Assembly: GCF_034347405.1 (NCBI RefSeq)
Contig: NZ_CP133778.1
Span: 4,594,501-4,658,500, forward strand
DNA from: Pseudomonas sp. CCC3.1
GTDB lineage: Bacteria; Pseudomonadota; Gammaproteobacteria; Pseudomonadales; Pseudomonadaceae
Direction of reading: 5' to 3'
Length of the DNA stretch: 64,000 bases
The stretch's first letter is position 1, and each line of letters starts with the position of its first letter. Of the stretch, positions 46,297-55,406 are shown piece by piece. The notes below the pieces were generated by a model. That model ran no database searches and was not told the origin of the DNA. It was given only the letters and a program-made list of their open reading frames with translations. The position numbers and the translations under genes were made by a program.

Positions 46297-47303
46297 TGGC
46301 TCGCCGCTACGCCCTGTTGCTGGTTGGCCTTGGCGCACTGCTGCTGGTGTCGTGCGTGGTGTCGCTGGGCTTTGGCCCGGCGCGGGTGCCGGTGGACGTG
46401 GTGTGGCACATTTTAGTGAACAAGGTGTTTGGCATCGGCGAGGTGAACTGGAGCGCGGGCCAAGAACACATTGTGTGGCTGATCCGCGTGCCGCGCATGT
46501 TGCTCGGCGCCCTGGTGGGTGCGGGCCTCGCGCTGATCGGTGCCGTGCTGCAAGCCGTGACCCGCAACCCGCTGGCTGATCCGCATCTACTGGGCGTGAC
46601 CAGCGGCGCGACCTTGGGCGCGGTGATTGTGGTGCTGCACGTGGGCGAGATTGTCGGTTTGCTGACCTTGCCGATTGCCGCCTTTATTGGCGCCCTGCTG
46701 AGCATGCTGCTGGTGCTGGCCATCGCCAGCCGTCAAGGCCGCCTCGACAGTGACCGCCTGCTGCTGTGTGGGGTGGCCGTGTCTTTCGTGATGATGGCCG
46801 TGGCCAACACCTTGCTGTTTTTGGGCGACCACCGCGCCAGCTCCGCCGTGTTGTTCTGGATGCTCGGCGGCCTGGGGCTGGCACGCTGGGAACTGCTGGC
46901 CATCCCCAGCGCCAGCGTGCTGCTGGGGCTGGTGTTGCTGCTGGGCATGGCCCGCCCGCTGAACGCCTTGATGGCCGGTGAGCAAACTGCCGTCACCCTG
47001 GGGTTGAACGCGCGCAACGTGCGGCTCAAGGTGTTTTTGATCGCCTCACTGATGACCGGCGTACTGGTGGCCATCAGCGGTTCGATCGGTTTTGTCGGCC
47101 TGATGATCCCGCACATCGCGCGCCGCCTGGTGGGGGCGGAACACCGGCGATTGTTGCCCGTGTCCGCCCTGCTCGGCAGCGTGTTTCTGGTCTGGGTCGA
47201 CGTGGCAGCCCGCACCCTGATCGCCCCCGAAGACTTGCCGATTGGCGTGGCCACGGCGGCGATAGGTGGGTTGTTCTTTATCGGCCTGATGCGCAAGCGT
47301 TAA
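46293..47303 (+). CDS. ABC transporter permease (FecCD family)
   Basis: A 336-residue permease with about ten membrane helices. FecCD marks: RVPRMLLGALVGAGLALIGA, LQAVTRNPLADPHLLGVTSGA and the coupling region GSIGFVGLMIPHIARRLVG. It forms the channel for the ATPase at 44561 and the binding protein at 45346. The ATG at 46293 overlaps the preceding stop; ATG 46296 is the alternative. It is the last gene of the receptor-importer set and converges with the minus-strand block. Confidence 0.93.
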   Translation: MMARRYALLLVGLGALLLVSCVVSLGFGPARVPVDVVWHILVNKVFGIGEVNWSAGQEHIVWLIRVPRMLLGALVGAGLALIGAVLQAVTRNPLADPHLLGVTSGATLGAVIVVLHVGEIVGLLTLPIAAFIGALLSMLLVLAIASRQGRLDSDRLLLCGVAVSFVMMAVANTLLFLGDHRASSAVLFWMLGGLGLARWELLAIPSASVLLGLVLLLGMARPLNALMAGEQTAVTLGLNARNVRLKVFLIASLMTGVLVAISGSIGFVGLMIPHIARRLVGAEHRRLLPVSALLGSVFLVWVDVAARTLIAPEDLPIGVATAAIGGLFFIGLMRKR

Positions 47304-47321
47304 CGCTCGTAGTGCCAAGTA

Positions 47322-47451
47322 TCAGTATTTGACTGGGGGTAACAGCAGCCACTGTTCAGGCATCACGTCAATCGAAACACGCTTGAATGGCGAGTTCAAC
47401 GTGCTCTTGTTTGCCCCGTCCTGAAAGAGAAATAACCGAATAAGATCCAGC
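47322..47451 (-). pseudogene. Possible 3' remnant of a lost gene
   Basis: A 42-codon open stretch with no start codon context but a protein-like translation, including LFQDGANKSTLNSPFKRVSI and DVMPEQWLLLPPVKY before a TGA. An in-frame TAG stands just upstream. Codon choice looks natural. It may be the tail of a gene deleted beside the propeller gene; it could also be chance. Confidence 0.25.
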
Positions 47452-47507
47452 TATTCCAGAACATCTCCAAGCACACGTTAAACACCCATGAGGCTTGGGC
47501 GGTATTG

Positions 47508-48449
47508 TTATCCGATAACCTGCGGCTTATACAAAGAGATCCCCACATCATTACATGGCCGGCGACCGATTAAATACAACTGCTCCCCGTACTCTATAAG
47601 GCACGGCTCTGACAGGTATTTTCCGAGCGTCACACCCAAGTGTTGAATGCCTCCCGGATGCGCTGGATCTGGCCAAGCCATACCGAGGACTTCAGTCACA
47701 ACACGCTGGTCACGAGCGTTGACCGAGGCGCACATAAGTAAATTCCTTCCGAAATAAATCGTAGGTGAGCCCTGCACTTTGTAGTTGGGGGACGTGTACA
47801 GAAACTGCCAACTACCCGAGTGGAAAGAGAATAAAACCACACTATCATCCACCCCTGTCAGTGCAACGTACAACAAGCTGCCATTGCCGCCGAGGGAAGG
47901 GCTTCCTTTGAAGGAGATACCAGGAGTATTTATTGTGTTCTCCCACTCGAAGTTCTCGAAAATTTTATGGTAAAACTCACCGTTATACAGACCTTGCACG
48001 GCCAAATGCAGTTTTCCATTCGTGCTAAACACCGAAGGTGCATGTTCTGTCAGAACCCCCGGCACTTGTTCGCCGTGTGTCCAACTGCTACCTGAGAACA
48101 CATGGTAATGCACAGTTTTATCAACGCCCGTATAAAAGCAGAATAAACGCCCTTCATGCACGGTAACCGCCGGTCGATGCCGCGTAAGGTAGCGAGCATC
48201 TAGATACTCCTGTTTCTCCACCACCAGTTTATTTTCCGCATTGTTGCCGAGCACAAGATAACTCAGCCCCAAATGGCCAGGAATATTGTCAACCACAAAG
48301 AACGCATGAATTTTATTATTAAACGCTACTGCCGAAATGCCGCTACAAATCCCGGTACTTTCAATCGGCAGAAGAAGCTCCCACGGCTGTGTCCATTGGG
48401 CAGGAGGTGGGGAGTGCTCATGAGGTTGCGAATGATGTTCTTCAGTCAT
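47508..48449 (-). CDS. Beta-propeller-like protein of unknown function
   Basis: A 313-residue protein with a regular repeat of 45-53 residues. Blade-like units begin near residues 40, 93 (RPAVTVHEGRLFCFYTGVDK), 138 (APSVFSTNGKLHLAVQGLYN), 184 (SPSLGGNGSLLYVALTGVDD), 229 (SPTIYFGRNLLMCASVNARD) and 282 (EPCLIEYGEQLYLIGRRPCN), suggesting a six-bladed propeller of the lectin or sialidase-like kind. There is no signal peptide; the N-terminus is His/Pro-rich. The ATG at 48449 follows AAAAGGAT. It lies on the same strand downstream of two large repeat proteins and may act with them. Sugar binding is only a suggestion. Confidence 0.65.
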   Translation of the reverse strand: MTEEHHSQPHEHSPPPAQWTQPWELLLPIESTGICSGISAVAFNNKIHAFFVVDNIPGHLGLSYLVLGNNAENKLVVEKQEYLDARYLTRHRPAVTVHEGRLFCFYTGVDKTVHYHVFSGSSWTHGEQVPGVLTEHAPSVFSTNGKLHLAVQGLYNGEFYHKIFENFEWENTINTPGISFKGSPSLGGNGSLLYVALTGVDDSVVLFSFHSGSWQFLYTSPNYKVQGSPTIYFGRNLLMCASVNARDQRVVTEVLGMAWPDPAHPGGIQHLGVTLGKYLSEPCLIEYGEQLYLIGRRPCNDVGISLYKPQVIG

Positions 48450-48757
48450 TTTCTAATCCTTTTAAAGTAGATCAACCATTAACAGTCCGCCTGATTAGCA
48501 GCCTCGCAATGTTCTAGAGACACTTAATGTATCAATCAGGTTTGTCATTTATCTCGCACAAGGCATTGCCTTGGCGCACACCAGTCTATTCAGACTGCCT
48601 GCATCAATGTCATATATAAGTACAGCCAGTAAAAAATATAGCGCCGCCCCAAAAAACAGAAACGCCGAGTGCATTAACAATCCGCGGGCCTCCGCACGCT
48701 CCTCCTGAATGACATTTCAAGTTCTACGTCTATTTAAATAACGGGCAGACACACCAC
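48450..48757. other. AT-rich gap before the propeller gene
   Basis: About 300 bases without a supported gene. It must hold the promoter of the minus-strand propeller gene if that gene is transcribed alone; an AT-rich stretch on the minus strand (ACTTATATATGACA, near 48611-48624) is the best candidate. No terminator with a T-run was found for the large gene upstream. Confidence 0.4.
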
Positions 48758-51532
48758 CTATAATTCGTCCTTGTCGCGCTTCAATGCAGGCGGCGACGGC
48801 TCAATGGTAGGTGGTGCATCGTTCCCGACAGACGAAGTTTGGTCGCTGGGTAACGCTTCATGCTCGGGTAACGCGACAGCCATCGGAGATACCCAATCTT
48901 TGGTCACCTCGCCAACAGAGGCCCATTGGGGGCTGGTAAACAACACTTCCAATAGGCCGATGTATGCCACCCGTTGCACATAGCCTTGAGCACTCATGCG
49001 TTTGCTCTTTAAGTCCTCAATCACCTTTTGACCGTGTTCGCGAAATAACTGGCGCTCCAAGTCTTGCGACGCCTCACTGGTGAGATACCGCAGCAGTGCG
49101 CCATCGCGGGTTGAAAGATAGAGCCTGAAAAATTGATGCCTTGCTGGGCGGTTCTGCGCATGATGGCCATGTATATAACGAAGCTCTTCTCCCAAGTCTG
49201 CCGGGGCAATAAAGTTCGCATACACCGGATCACTCACCTCTTCTACCGGGACCCTGGGCGCAGCGATATACATTGCACATACAACAAAATCTTCAGGGAT
49301 CTTGTAATGCCTGAGTTCCTCGGAAAACGGAAAATCTCTGGGCAATGTATAGCCCTTGGCATTAACAGGCTCGGTCGTGACGTAAGCCTTGCGTTTTACA
49401 CTTTCCAAGATCAAGCCGCGTTGGTGTACCTGCCGATCCCCCATGTTTTCATGAGCATAGCGAATGGCCTCTTCCTCACTCGAAAACAGAGGGCTCAGCA
49501 CGGGAGACACGAATTTCTCTCCCTCAGATGAAGGGCGCGGATAAGGCTTCCATTCAGGCCCCACGGGGCCGCGAGGTCCCCATAACGGGCTGCTGGCAAT
49601 TACCTCCAGCTTGCCAGCGCGCGCAACCATGCCAATGAAGGCACTGGGTTTAAGTGAATTGGCCCGTAACGCTCTGCTTATGACACTCACCTTGCCCTGC
49701 CCCGAGGGATCGGATTCAGGGGCTAACTGATCGCTCAGCAGATGCTCCTGCTCTGATCGGGTCACGGTGTATTTGAGCAAAACCCCATCTGACGCCGAAA
49801 AATAATACGTTCTAACGCCATTCAGCTCTTCAACTGCTGCATGCAGTTGCTGGGGAGCAAACATAGTGCGGCTCAAGCGTTCTTCAGTTAATGAGCGCCG
49901 TAACTGCAACGGCCGGACTCGACGTGTGTAATAAACACCGACCACGGTGCTGCCTGCCGGTGCCAACCCCTTCAGCTCTGTGGGTATTACGCGATCAGGG
50001 TCAAAGGTTTCGGTGTTCACGGCCAACGGCAAAGTCGCAACAAAACGATCACCCGGAACGTGGTAGATCAATCCGCCGTACACCGCATCCACTCGTTTCG
50101 CGATGAGCTTATGGGCGTACCGTGCCGCATGATCAGCGTCTGTGAATGCAGGGCTAAATGAGCGAGGAGTAAACGCCTCATAAGGCAGCCAATCGGATTG
50201 GACCCTGCCGACCTGCCCCCACTGCTCACTGGTACGAAGTACACTCAACTCACCGGCGTTGGCCACCAATTGAATATAAGAAACGGTCGGTTCAACGTCA
50301 GCCAGTACGTTTCTGGTCAACTCCCTCACGCCGCCTTCATTCTGCGGAAGCTTGGCGAAGAGCTTTTTCTCATTAGCAGACAAACTCGACACATACACCA
50401 ACAGCGCGCCATCGCGAGTGGCTATATAGATAGGAATGGACTGATGACCGGTTCGAAACCCCAACTTCAGTGTCACGTCTATTGCATTGGCAAGCGATTC
50501 CGGATGTATGAAGTTTTTAAACAAGAGTGACTGAACAGATGGAATTTGATCAGGGTCGTGGTATTCACTCTCGCACCCATAGGCGGCCATGATTGTAAAA
50601 CCCTCGGGCAACACCAGATCAGTACGATCTGCATTAGAAAAAACCTCATGCAAGAGAAAATCCATACTTCCCACTACAGGCTCAGTCACTAGATATTCAT
50701 CGCGCTGAGCATGTTTAAGCATGAAGCCGTAGTTGCTTTCTGGCGTCTGCCAGATACGCGAAAGGCAGTAATCCAGTGCTAATTGCTCGCTGAATAACAA
50801 TGGCCCCAAAGCAGGGCGCTGAATCACCACCGCCTGAGCATACTGAGCGCGTTGGGCGCTATAGAGCGAAAAGTTGGCGTCAATCAGGCCTGTTTTCCAG
50901 TGCCAGACTTCTGTGGCTTGAATGACGCTCAACTGCCCGGCACTCGCCAAAGTCCGGGCAGCATCAGTGACCTGTTCAAATGGCTCTTCTTTAGTATGGG
51001 CAGCAACTTCCAACTTTTTGAACAGCTGCTTTTCTCGCTCAGAGCCACTGCCTTGGTACTTGATCAGAGAACCGTTCAAACCCGATAAATAGTTGACCGA
51101 GACAAAACTGCTCAGTGCCAACATGATGTAAATGCTTTGAGAATAGAAAAAATTAATCCGTGTCTGCAGCGCTTCAGGAGTCCCTCTGTAGTGCTGGAAA
51201 ATCGCCTCATAATCAGCTTCATGTGAAAGATATAAAGCACAGCACGTATACCCCTCTGGATGCTTTACCCGCCCCTGCGAATCTGTCGATAAAAAGAGCC
51301 ACCAGAGAAAACCACCGTCTTTACCCTTGATCGGTAGCGTTGCAAAGTATTGGCCTTTGCCATTTTTAAAAATACCCCCTCCGTATTTGGCATCCCGTCG
51401 ATCTCCTATCAGTTCATGTGCATAGCGGGCGGCGTCGTCTGCACTCAGATATGGAGGGCTCAGGGGAGGTAGTGGCGGTGTTAAATCAGGAGGTGCCCAA
51501 CCCGAAGGTTGAGCCGTTAAATAATCGATCAT
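48758..51532 (-). CDS. Four-module repeat protein ending in KDEL (protein A)
   Basis: A 924-residue protein of four modules of about 218 residues beginning near 24, 239, 458 and 678. Each opens with a DUF4329-like core (LSADDAARYAHELIGDRRDA, then YGG and an ATxP strand), continues to a DGALL(K/R/V)Y motif and, in most modules, ends with a G-(E/K/L)-L-x-V-x8-W stretch (AGELSVLRTSEQWGQVGRVQ). There is no signal peptide, membrane segment or known catalytic motif. The last residues are ALKRDKDEL followed by TAG. The ATG at 51532 has AAGGAC eight bases upstream. It is a close architectural paralogue of the protein at 51701, 168 bp upstream on the same strand. Role unknown; the KDEL end suggests a eukaryotic target. 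Confidence 0.78.
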   Translation of the reverse strand: MIDYLTAQPSGWAPPDLTPPLPPLSPPYLSADDAARYAHELIGDRRDAKYGGGIFKNGKGQYFATLPIKGKDGGFLWWLFLSTDSQGRVKHPEGYTCCALYLSHEADYEAIFQHYRGTPEALQTRINFFYSQSIYIMLALSSFVSVNYLSGLNGSLIKYQGSGSEREKQLFKKLEVAAHTKEEPFEQVTDAARTLASAGQLSVIQATEVWHWKTGLIDANFSLYSAQRAQYAQAVVIQRPALGPLLFSEQLALDYCLSRIWQTPESNYGFMLKHAQRDEYLVTEPVVGSMDFLLHEVFSNADRTDLVLPEGFTIMAAYGCESEYHDPDQIPSVQSLLFKNFIHPESLANAIDVTLKLGFRTGHQSIPIYIATRDGALLVYVSSLSANEKKLFAKLPQNEGGVRELTRNVLADVEPTVSYIQLVANAGELSVLRTSEQWGQVGRVQSDWLPYEAFTPRSFSPAFTDADHAARYAHKLIAKRVDAVYGGLIYHVPGDRFVATLPLAVNTETFDPDRVIPTELKGLAPAGSTVVGVYYTRRVRPLQLRRSLTEERLSRTMFAPQQLHAAVEELNGVRTYYFSASDGVLLKYTVTRSEQEHLLSDQLAPESDPSGQGKVSVISRALRANSLKPSAFIGMVARAGKLEVIASSPLWGPRGPVGPEWKPYPRPSSEGEKFVSPVLSPLFSSEEEAIRYAHENMGDRQVHQRGLILESVKRKAYVTTEPVNAKGYTLPRDFPFSEELRHYKIPEDFVVCAMYIAAPRVPVEEVSDPVYANFIAPADLGEELRYIHGHHAQNRPARHQFFRLYLSTRDGALLRYLTSEASQDLERQLFREHGQKVIEDLKSKRMSAQGYVQRVAYIGLLEVLFTSPQWASVGEVTKDWVSPMAVALPEHEALPSDQTSSVGNDAPPTIEPSPPALKRDKDEL

Positions 51533-51700
51533 TGTTCATGTCCTTATGAAGGGATCAGCATTAGCGCGATCCCCCCTATAGTCGCCCCTTTGCGCCTTAC
51601 AGAGGCGTTACATAGTTAACGCTGAACAACACGTCTGGTGCAGACGCAGTCGCTTCCTGAAGGGAGCGACTACCATTGCCATTACGCTGCCAAACCTGTT

Positions 51701-54700
51701 TTAAAGCTCGTCTTTTTCATCCGCTGTCGACGAGCGTGCCCACGGCAGCACGGGGCTGACCTTTGCTGGCTCAGAGGTCTTCCAATCGGCGGTCACCCAG
51801 CCCGGGCGCGACCAGTTTTCGCTGGGATTGACCACAAGCAACTCGCCCGCATTGAGTAACTTGGCGACGTACTGGCTTTCAGTTTCGAGGCCTTTATCGA
51901 CCCAATCCTGATTCAAATACTGGTTTTCCCAGTAGTCAGAACCCACTACCAATTGGCACAAGTCATCTTCGGCGTGGCCGCCATGGCGCACGTATTTCAA
52001 CAGCGATCCATCATTGCCTGCGGCATAGGCCACGTTGATTGCAAACTCCAGACGGACAAGGCTCCTGGCCATAAAGCAAATGTCCATCGGCCAAAACACG
52101 TTATCCACCCAGTTGCGCTGGCCGGGCCTGACGACACTGGGCTTCACAGGTTGATGCGCATAATAAATAGCAATCGGGCCATAACCCGATGGCAAAGCCG
52201 GTAACGGCCGCGAGCGGCCTGTCGCTCGTTCAAACAGCGCATTGAGGAAAATAGTGTCCTGAGCATTCGCCGGAGCACCATTGGTTTCAGGCTCTTGCGG
52301 CACATAGAGGGCCTGGGCGAATGAATAAAATACGGCCCCCACGACATGATGCGCATGCGGGCGGCGCAGTCTGCGATTGCTGTAGAGCGCCGCATCATCG
52401 ATATGGCTGAACGCGGGGCCCAGCGCTGGCACAGTGGCGCCGGGTCGATTGATGATGTCGATGTCCATGGCAAAAGGCCGCCAGCCCGAGGTCACAACCC
52501 CCAGCGTCGCCCACAGGTTATTGGACAGCAGCACTTCCAGAAAACCGCTGCTGGCCACCTTGCGCACGTAATCCGGAGTGCGCAACTTGTTGCTGTTCAA
52601 CAAGGCAAGCATCGGCTCATTCGGACCAAAGCCACTGTCCAGATCCAGCACCGCGTTAAAGTTGATGGCCTTGTAACTGAGCAGCGCGCCGTTGCGGGTT
52701 GAAATAAACATCGTCGGGTAATCGAGCCGTCCATTGGACAGGTCGCGCACCGCGCTCGAAAGCACCGCCAGGTTCACCAGATCGGCCGGGGCAATAAAAT
52801 CGCTGAAGACGTCATCGGACACCCGCGCGACGGACTTGTCAGGCGTGGCCATGTACACCGAATCACAGGTAAAACCAGCAGGCAGGCTATACGCCTGAGT
52901 ACCAAAAGGACGCGCAAACACATCGCTTAGAAGCGCGGCCTTGGTGCGCAGAGGTTCTGTGGCGATGTACTGCTCAGCGCTCTGGCTTTTAAGAATGATC
53001 CCGAACTGGGTGTGCTCACGGGAGCCTAGACGGCCATGGACATAGCGCACCGCGTCTGTTGCCTGGCTGAACACCGGGCTCAAGGCCGGTTGCAGGGTTA
53101 GCCTGCCCCCCGCGACCGGGGCTTGAGCGGGCTTCCATTCGGACGTTACCTTGCCCCGCTCTCCCCATAAGCGGCTGGTCACCACCACGTGCAATTCGCC
53201 TGCCCGTGCCACTTGGGCGATGAACTGACTCGGCTTGAGCGAATTGTCACGCAGCTTGATCTGGCTGGAGTTGCTGCGCACCTGCTCGGGGTGTGCGACG
53301 GGAGGCGAGATACGCGTCAGAAATCGGGTTTCAAGTTCAGAACCGCTGGGTATGTACTTGAGCAGTGCACCGTCCTGCGCCGAAAAGTAGCGGACCTTGC
53401 CGCGGCGATCCAAAATTGCGCTGCGCAACTCATGGGGCGCAAACAGTGTGCGGCTCAGTTCCTCTTCATTGGCCGTGCGCCAGAGCTGTAAAGGCCTGAT
53501 GCGACGGGTGTGGTAGGTCCCGACCACCACGCAGCCATACGGTCTGAACGATGACTGCTCGGGTGGAATAACCACTGCCGGGTCAAAGGTTTCGGTGCGC
53601 ACGGCCATCGGCTCAGTGACGACGAACAGGTTGTCCTCGCGCTTGAGGACCAGCCCGCCGTAGGTGAAGTCCACGCGCCGGGCAATCTGTTCATGGGCAT
53701 AACGCACGGCATCGTCCATCTCAATAAAGACAGGGCTCAAGGTGCGCCTCAAAAAGCCATCAAAGGGCTGCCAACTCAATCCGACCAGACCTTCGCGCCC
53801 CCAGACTTCACTGCCATGTATCACCTTCAGCTCGCCGGTGTGGGCCAAACCGTGGATCAACGCCTCGATCTTCTCAACCCCCATCAGCACATTGCGCAGT
53901 AAGACTATGTCCTCACCTTCACTTTCGGGCGACCTGGCAAACAGGCTTTTCTCAACCGGCGAGGACTTGGACACGTACTTCAGCAGCGCCCCGTCTCGGG
54001 CCACGATATACAACGGCAACGCCGTAATACTGTCTGCTGCGGCCAGTTCCTGGGTTTTCAAGATGCCTTTTTCCAAAGCATCGATGTGCAGAAAATTTTT
54101 ATACACCGACGGCTGTTCGAGCGGGATCAATGCAGGGTCCCGGTATTCGCCATCACAGCCGTAGACAGCCGAGATGGCAAAGCCTGCTGGCAATTGAGGC
54201 TCGCCATCACTGCCGACGACAAAGGCCCGAGCAAAATCAAAGTCCAACGCCCCGGTCACGGGCTCACTGACGATAAATTCACGGGTCGAGGTGTTTTCGA
54301 GAATAAAGCCGTAATGCTGATCGGGGGTTATGTCCGAGCGTGACCGGATGTACTCAAGCGCCAAGGCTTCGCTGTTCAGTAACGGGCCAAAAGCCGGACG
54401 CTGGATGACCGCGCTATCAAGACTCACTTGATTGCCGGATGAAGATGAAAAGAAATCCGGCGTCAGCTCACCCACCTTGCCGCGCCAGACGTCGGTGCTC
54501 TGGATAACGCTCACGTCCAGCGTTTCAACCACCTGTTTGACGAAATCAATCAATTTACTCAGCAGTGAACTGTCCTCCATGGCCAGTTCCAGGTACGAGA
54601 ACAGTTCCTTCGAGTTATTGGTCGGGCTGGTTATAGCCTTGAGCAAAGACCCATTGAACCCCGACAAATAATGAGTCGTTACAAAACTGGAAAACCCCAG

Positions 54701-55117
54701 TTGGGCCAGTATGTCCGGAGGCAAAAAGAAGTTGGCCAGGGTCAATACTTCTTCGCGCGATGCCCCGGGCGGCACCCTTTGCTCCTCGGCGAGCTTATGC
54801 GGTCGCGAATGATAGAACGCGTGACAGGTGTACCCAGGCGGATGCTTCAACAGGCCCTTGGCATCGCTCGATATAAATTGCTGAGGGGTGAAATCCTCTC
54901 CCGTCAGCTTGACCGGCCGCGTAGCCACGAAACGCCCTTGAGCATTTTGCAGAATGAGCCCTCCATACCCCACATTGCGCAGATCGCCAATCAGTTCATG
55001 GGCAAAACGCGCCGCATCGTCGGCGCTCACAAAGGCCGGACTCAAGCTCGGCAGGCTCACCGTTACATTGGGTGCAACCACCATTTGCGGTATTTCATAA
55101 ACAGGTTCCATAGGCAT
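51701..55117 (-). CDS. Five-module repeat protein ending in KDEL (protein B)
   Basis: A 1138-residue protein of five modules starting near residues 24, 241, 460, 678 and 898. Modules 1-4 align with modules 1-4 of protein A, down to shared strings such as TFDP, RRIRPLQL/RRVRPLQL and SDFIAPADL/ANFIAPADL; module 5 is extra and the most diverged. The first module reads LSPAFVSADDAARFAHELIG...YGGLILQNAQGRFVATRP, DUF4329-like. No signal peptide. The end is SSTADEKDEL and TAA. The start is ambiguous: ATG 55117 (short spacing from AAGGAG) or 55111; an upstream in-frame start at 55153 exists. A hairpin (AGTCGCT/AGCGACT, 51648-51671) follows the stop. First gene of the block; function unknown. Confidence 0.78.
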   Translation of the reverse strand: MPMEPVYEIPQMVVAPNVTVSLPSLSPAFVSADDAARFAHELIGDLRNVGYGGLILQNAQGRFVATRPVKLTGEDFTPQQFISSDAKGLLKHPPGYTCHAFYHSRPHKLAEEQRVPPGASREEVLTLANFFLPPDILAQLGFSSFVTTHYLSGFNGSLLKAITSPTNNSKELFSYLELAMEDSSLLSKLIDFVKQVVETLDVSVIQSTDVWRGKVGELTPDFFSSSSGNQVSLDSAVIQRPAFGPLLNSEALALEYIRSRSDITPDQHYGFILENTSTREFIVSEPVTGALDFDFARAFVVGSDGEPQLPAGFAISAVYGCDGEYRDPALIPLEQPSVYKNFLHIDALEKGILKTQELAAADSITALPLYIVARDGALLKYVSKSSPVEKSLFARSPESEGEDIVLLRNVLMGVEKIEALIHGLAHTGELKVIHGSEVWGREGLVGLSWQPFDGFLRRTLSPVFIEMDDAVRYAHEQIARRVDFTYGGLVLKREDNLFVVTEPMAVRTETFDPAVVIPPEQSSFRPYGCVVVGTYHTRRIRPLQLWRTANEEELSRTLFAPHELRSAILDRRGKVRYFSAQDGALLKYIPSGSELETRFLTRISPPVAHPEQVRSNSSQIKLRDNSLKPSQFIAQVARAGELHVVVTSRLWGERGKVTSEWKPAQAPVAGGRLTLQPALSPVFSQATDAVRYVHGRLGSREHTQFGIILKSQSAEQYIATEPLRTKAALLSDVFARPFGTQAYSLPAGFTCDSVYMATPDKSVARVSDDVFSDFIAPADLVNLAVLSSAVRDLSNGRLDYPTMFISTRNGALLSYKAINFNAVLDLDSGFGPNEPMLALLNSNKLRTPDYVRKVASSGFLEVLLSNNLWATLGVVTSGWRPFAMDIDIINRPGATVPALGPAFSHIDDAALYSNRRLRRPHAHHVVGAVFYSFAQALYVPQEPETNGAPANAQDTIFLNALFERATGRSRPLPALPSGYGPIAIYYAHQPVKPSVVRPGQRNWVDNVFWPMDICFMARSLVRLEFAINVAYAAGNDGSLLKYVRHGGHAEDDLCQLVVGSDYWENQYLNQDWVDKGLETESQYVAKLLNAGELLVVNPSENWSRPGWVTADWKTSEPAKVSPVLPWARSSTADEKDEL

Positions 55118-55329
55118 CCATCTCCTTGATGACGTGGGAATCGGCAGACGCACGATTCAGCGCAATCTTTGGCCTTTCGGACTGCCTTCAGGTGGTAATT
55201 AATTAGCCACGCTGCGACCGGCACCAAAGCAGCGCATTTACGCGCACCGCACTCTCTCGCAGCGCCAAATGAGTGCGCAGAAATGCCCACTTATCGCGCA
55301 AACATACGCGCCAGAGCCTTCGGGGAATC

Positions 55330-55347
55330 CCGGCACAGCCTTTGCAC
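55330..55347 (+). promoter_or_regulatory. Sigma-54 promoter of the urt operon
   Basis: CCGGCACAGCCTTTGCAC has the -24 GG (55332-55333) and the -12 GC (55344-55345) exactly ten bases apart, close to the TGGCAC-N5-TTGC consensus. It lies 61 bases before the urtA start. A GCACCA word at 55221-55226 could be half of an NtrC site. Nitrogen control of urea uptake is known in pseudomonads. Confidence 0.72.
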
Positions 55348-55406
55348 AAGCCCTTTCATCGCCCGCATCTACACCTGATAACAATCACGTTCCTGGAGAT
55401 CGCACC

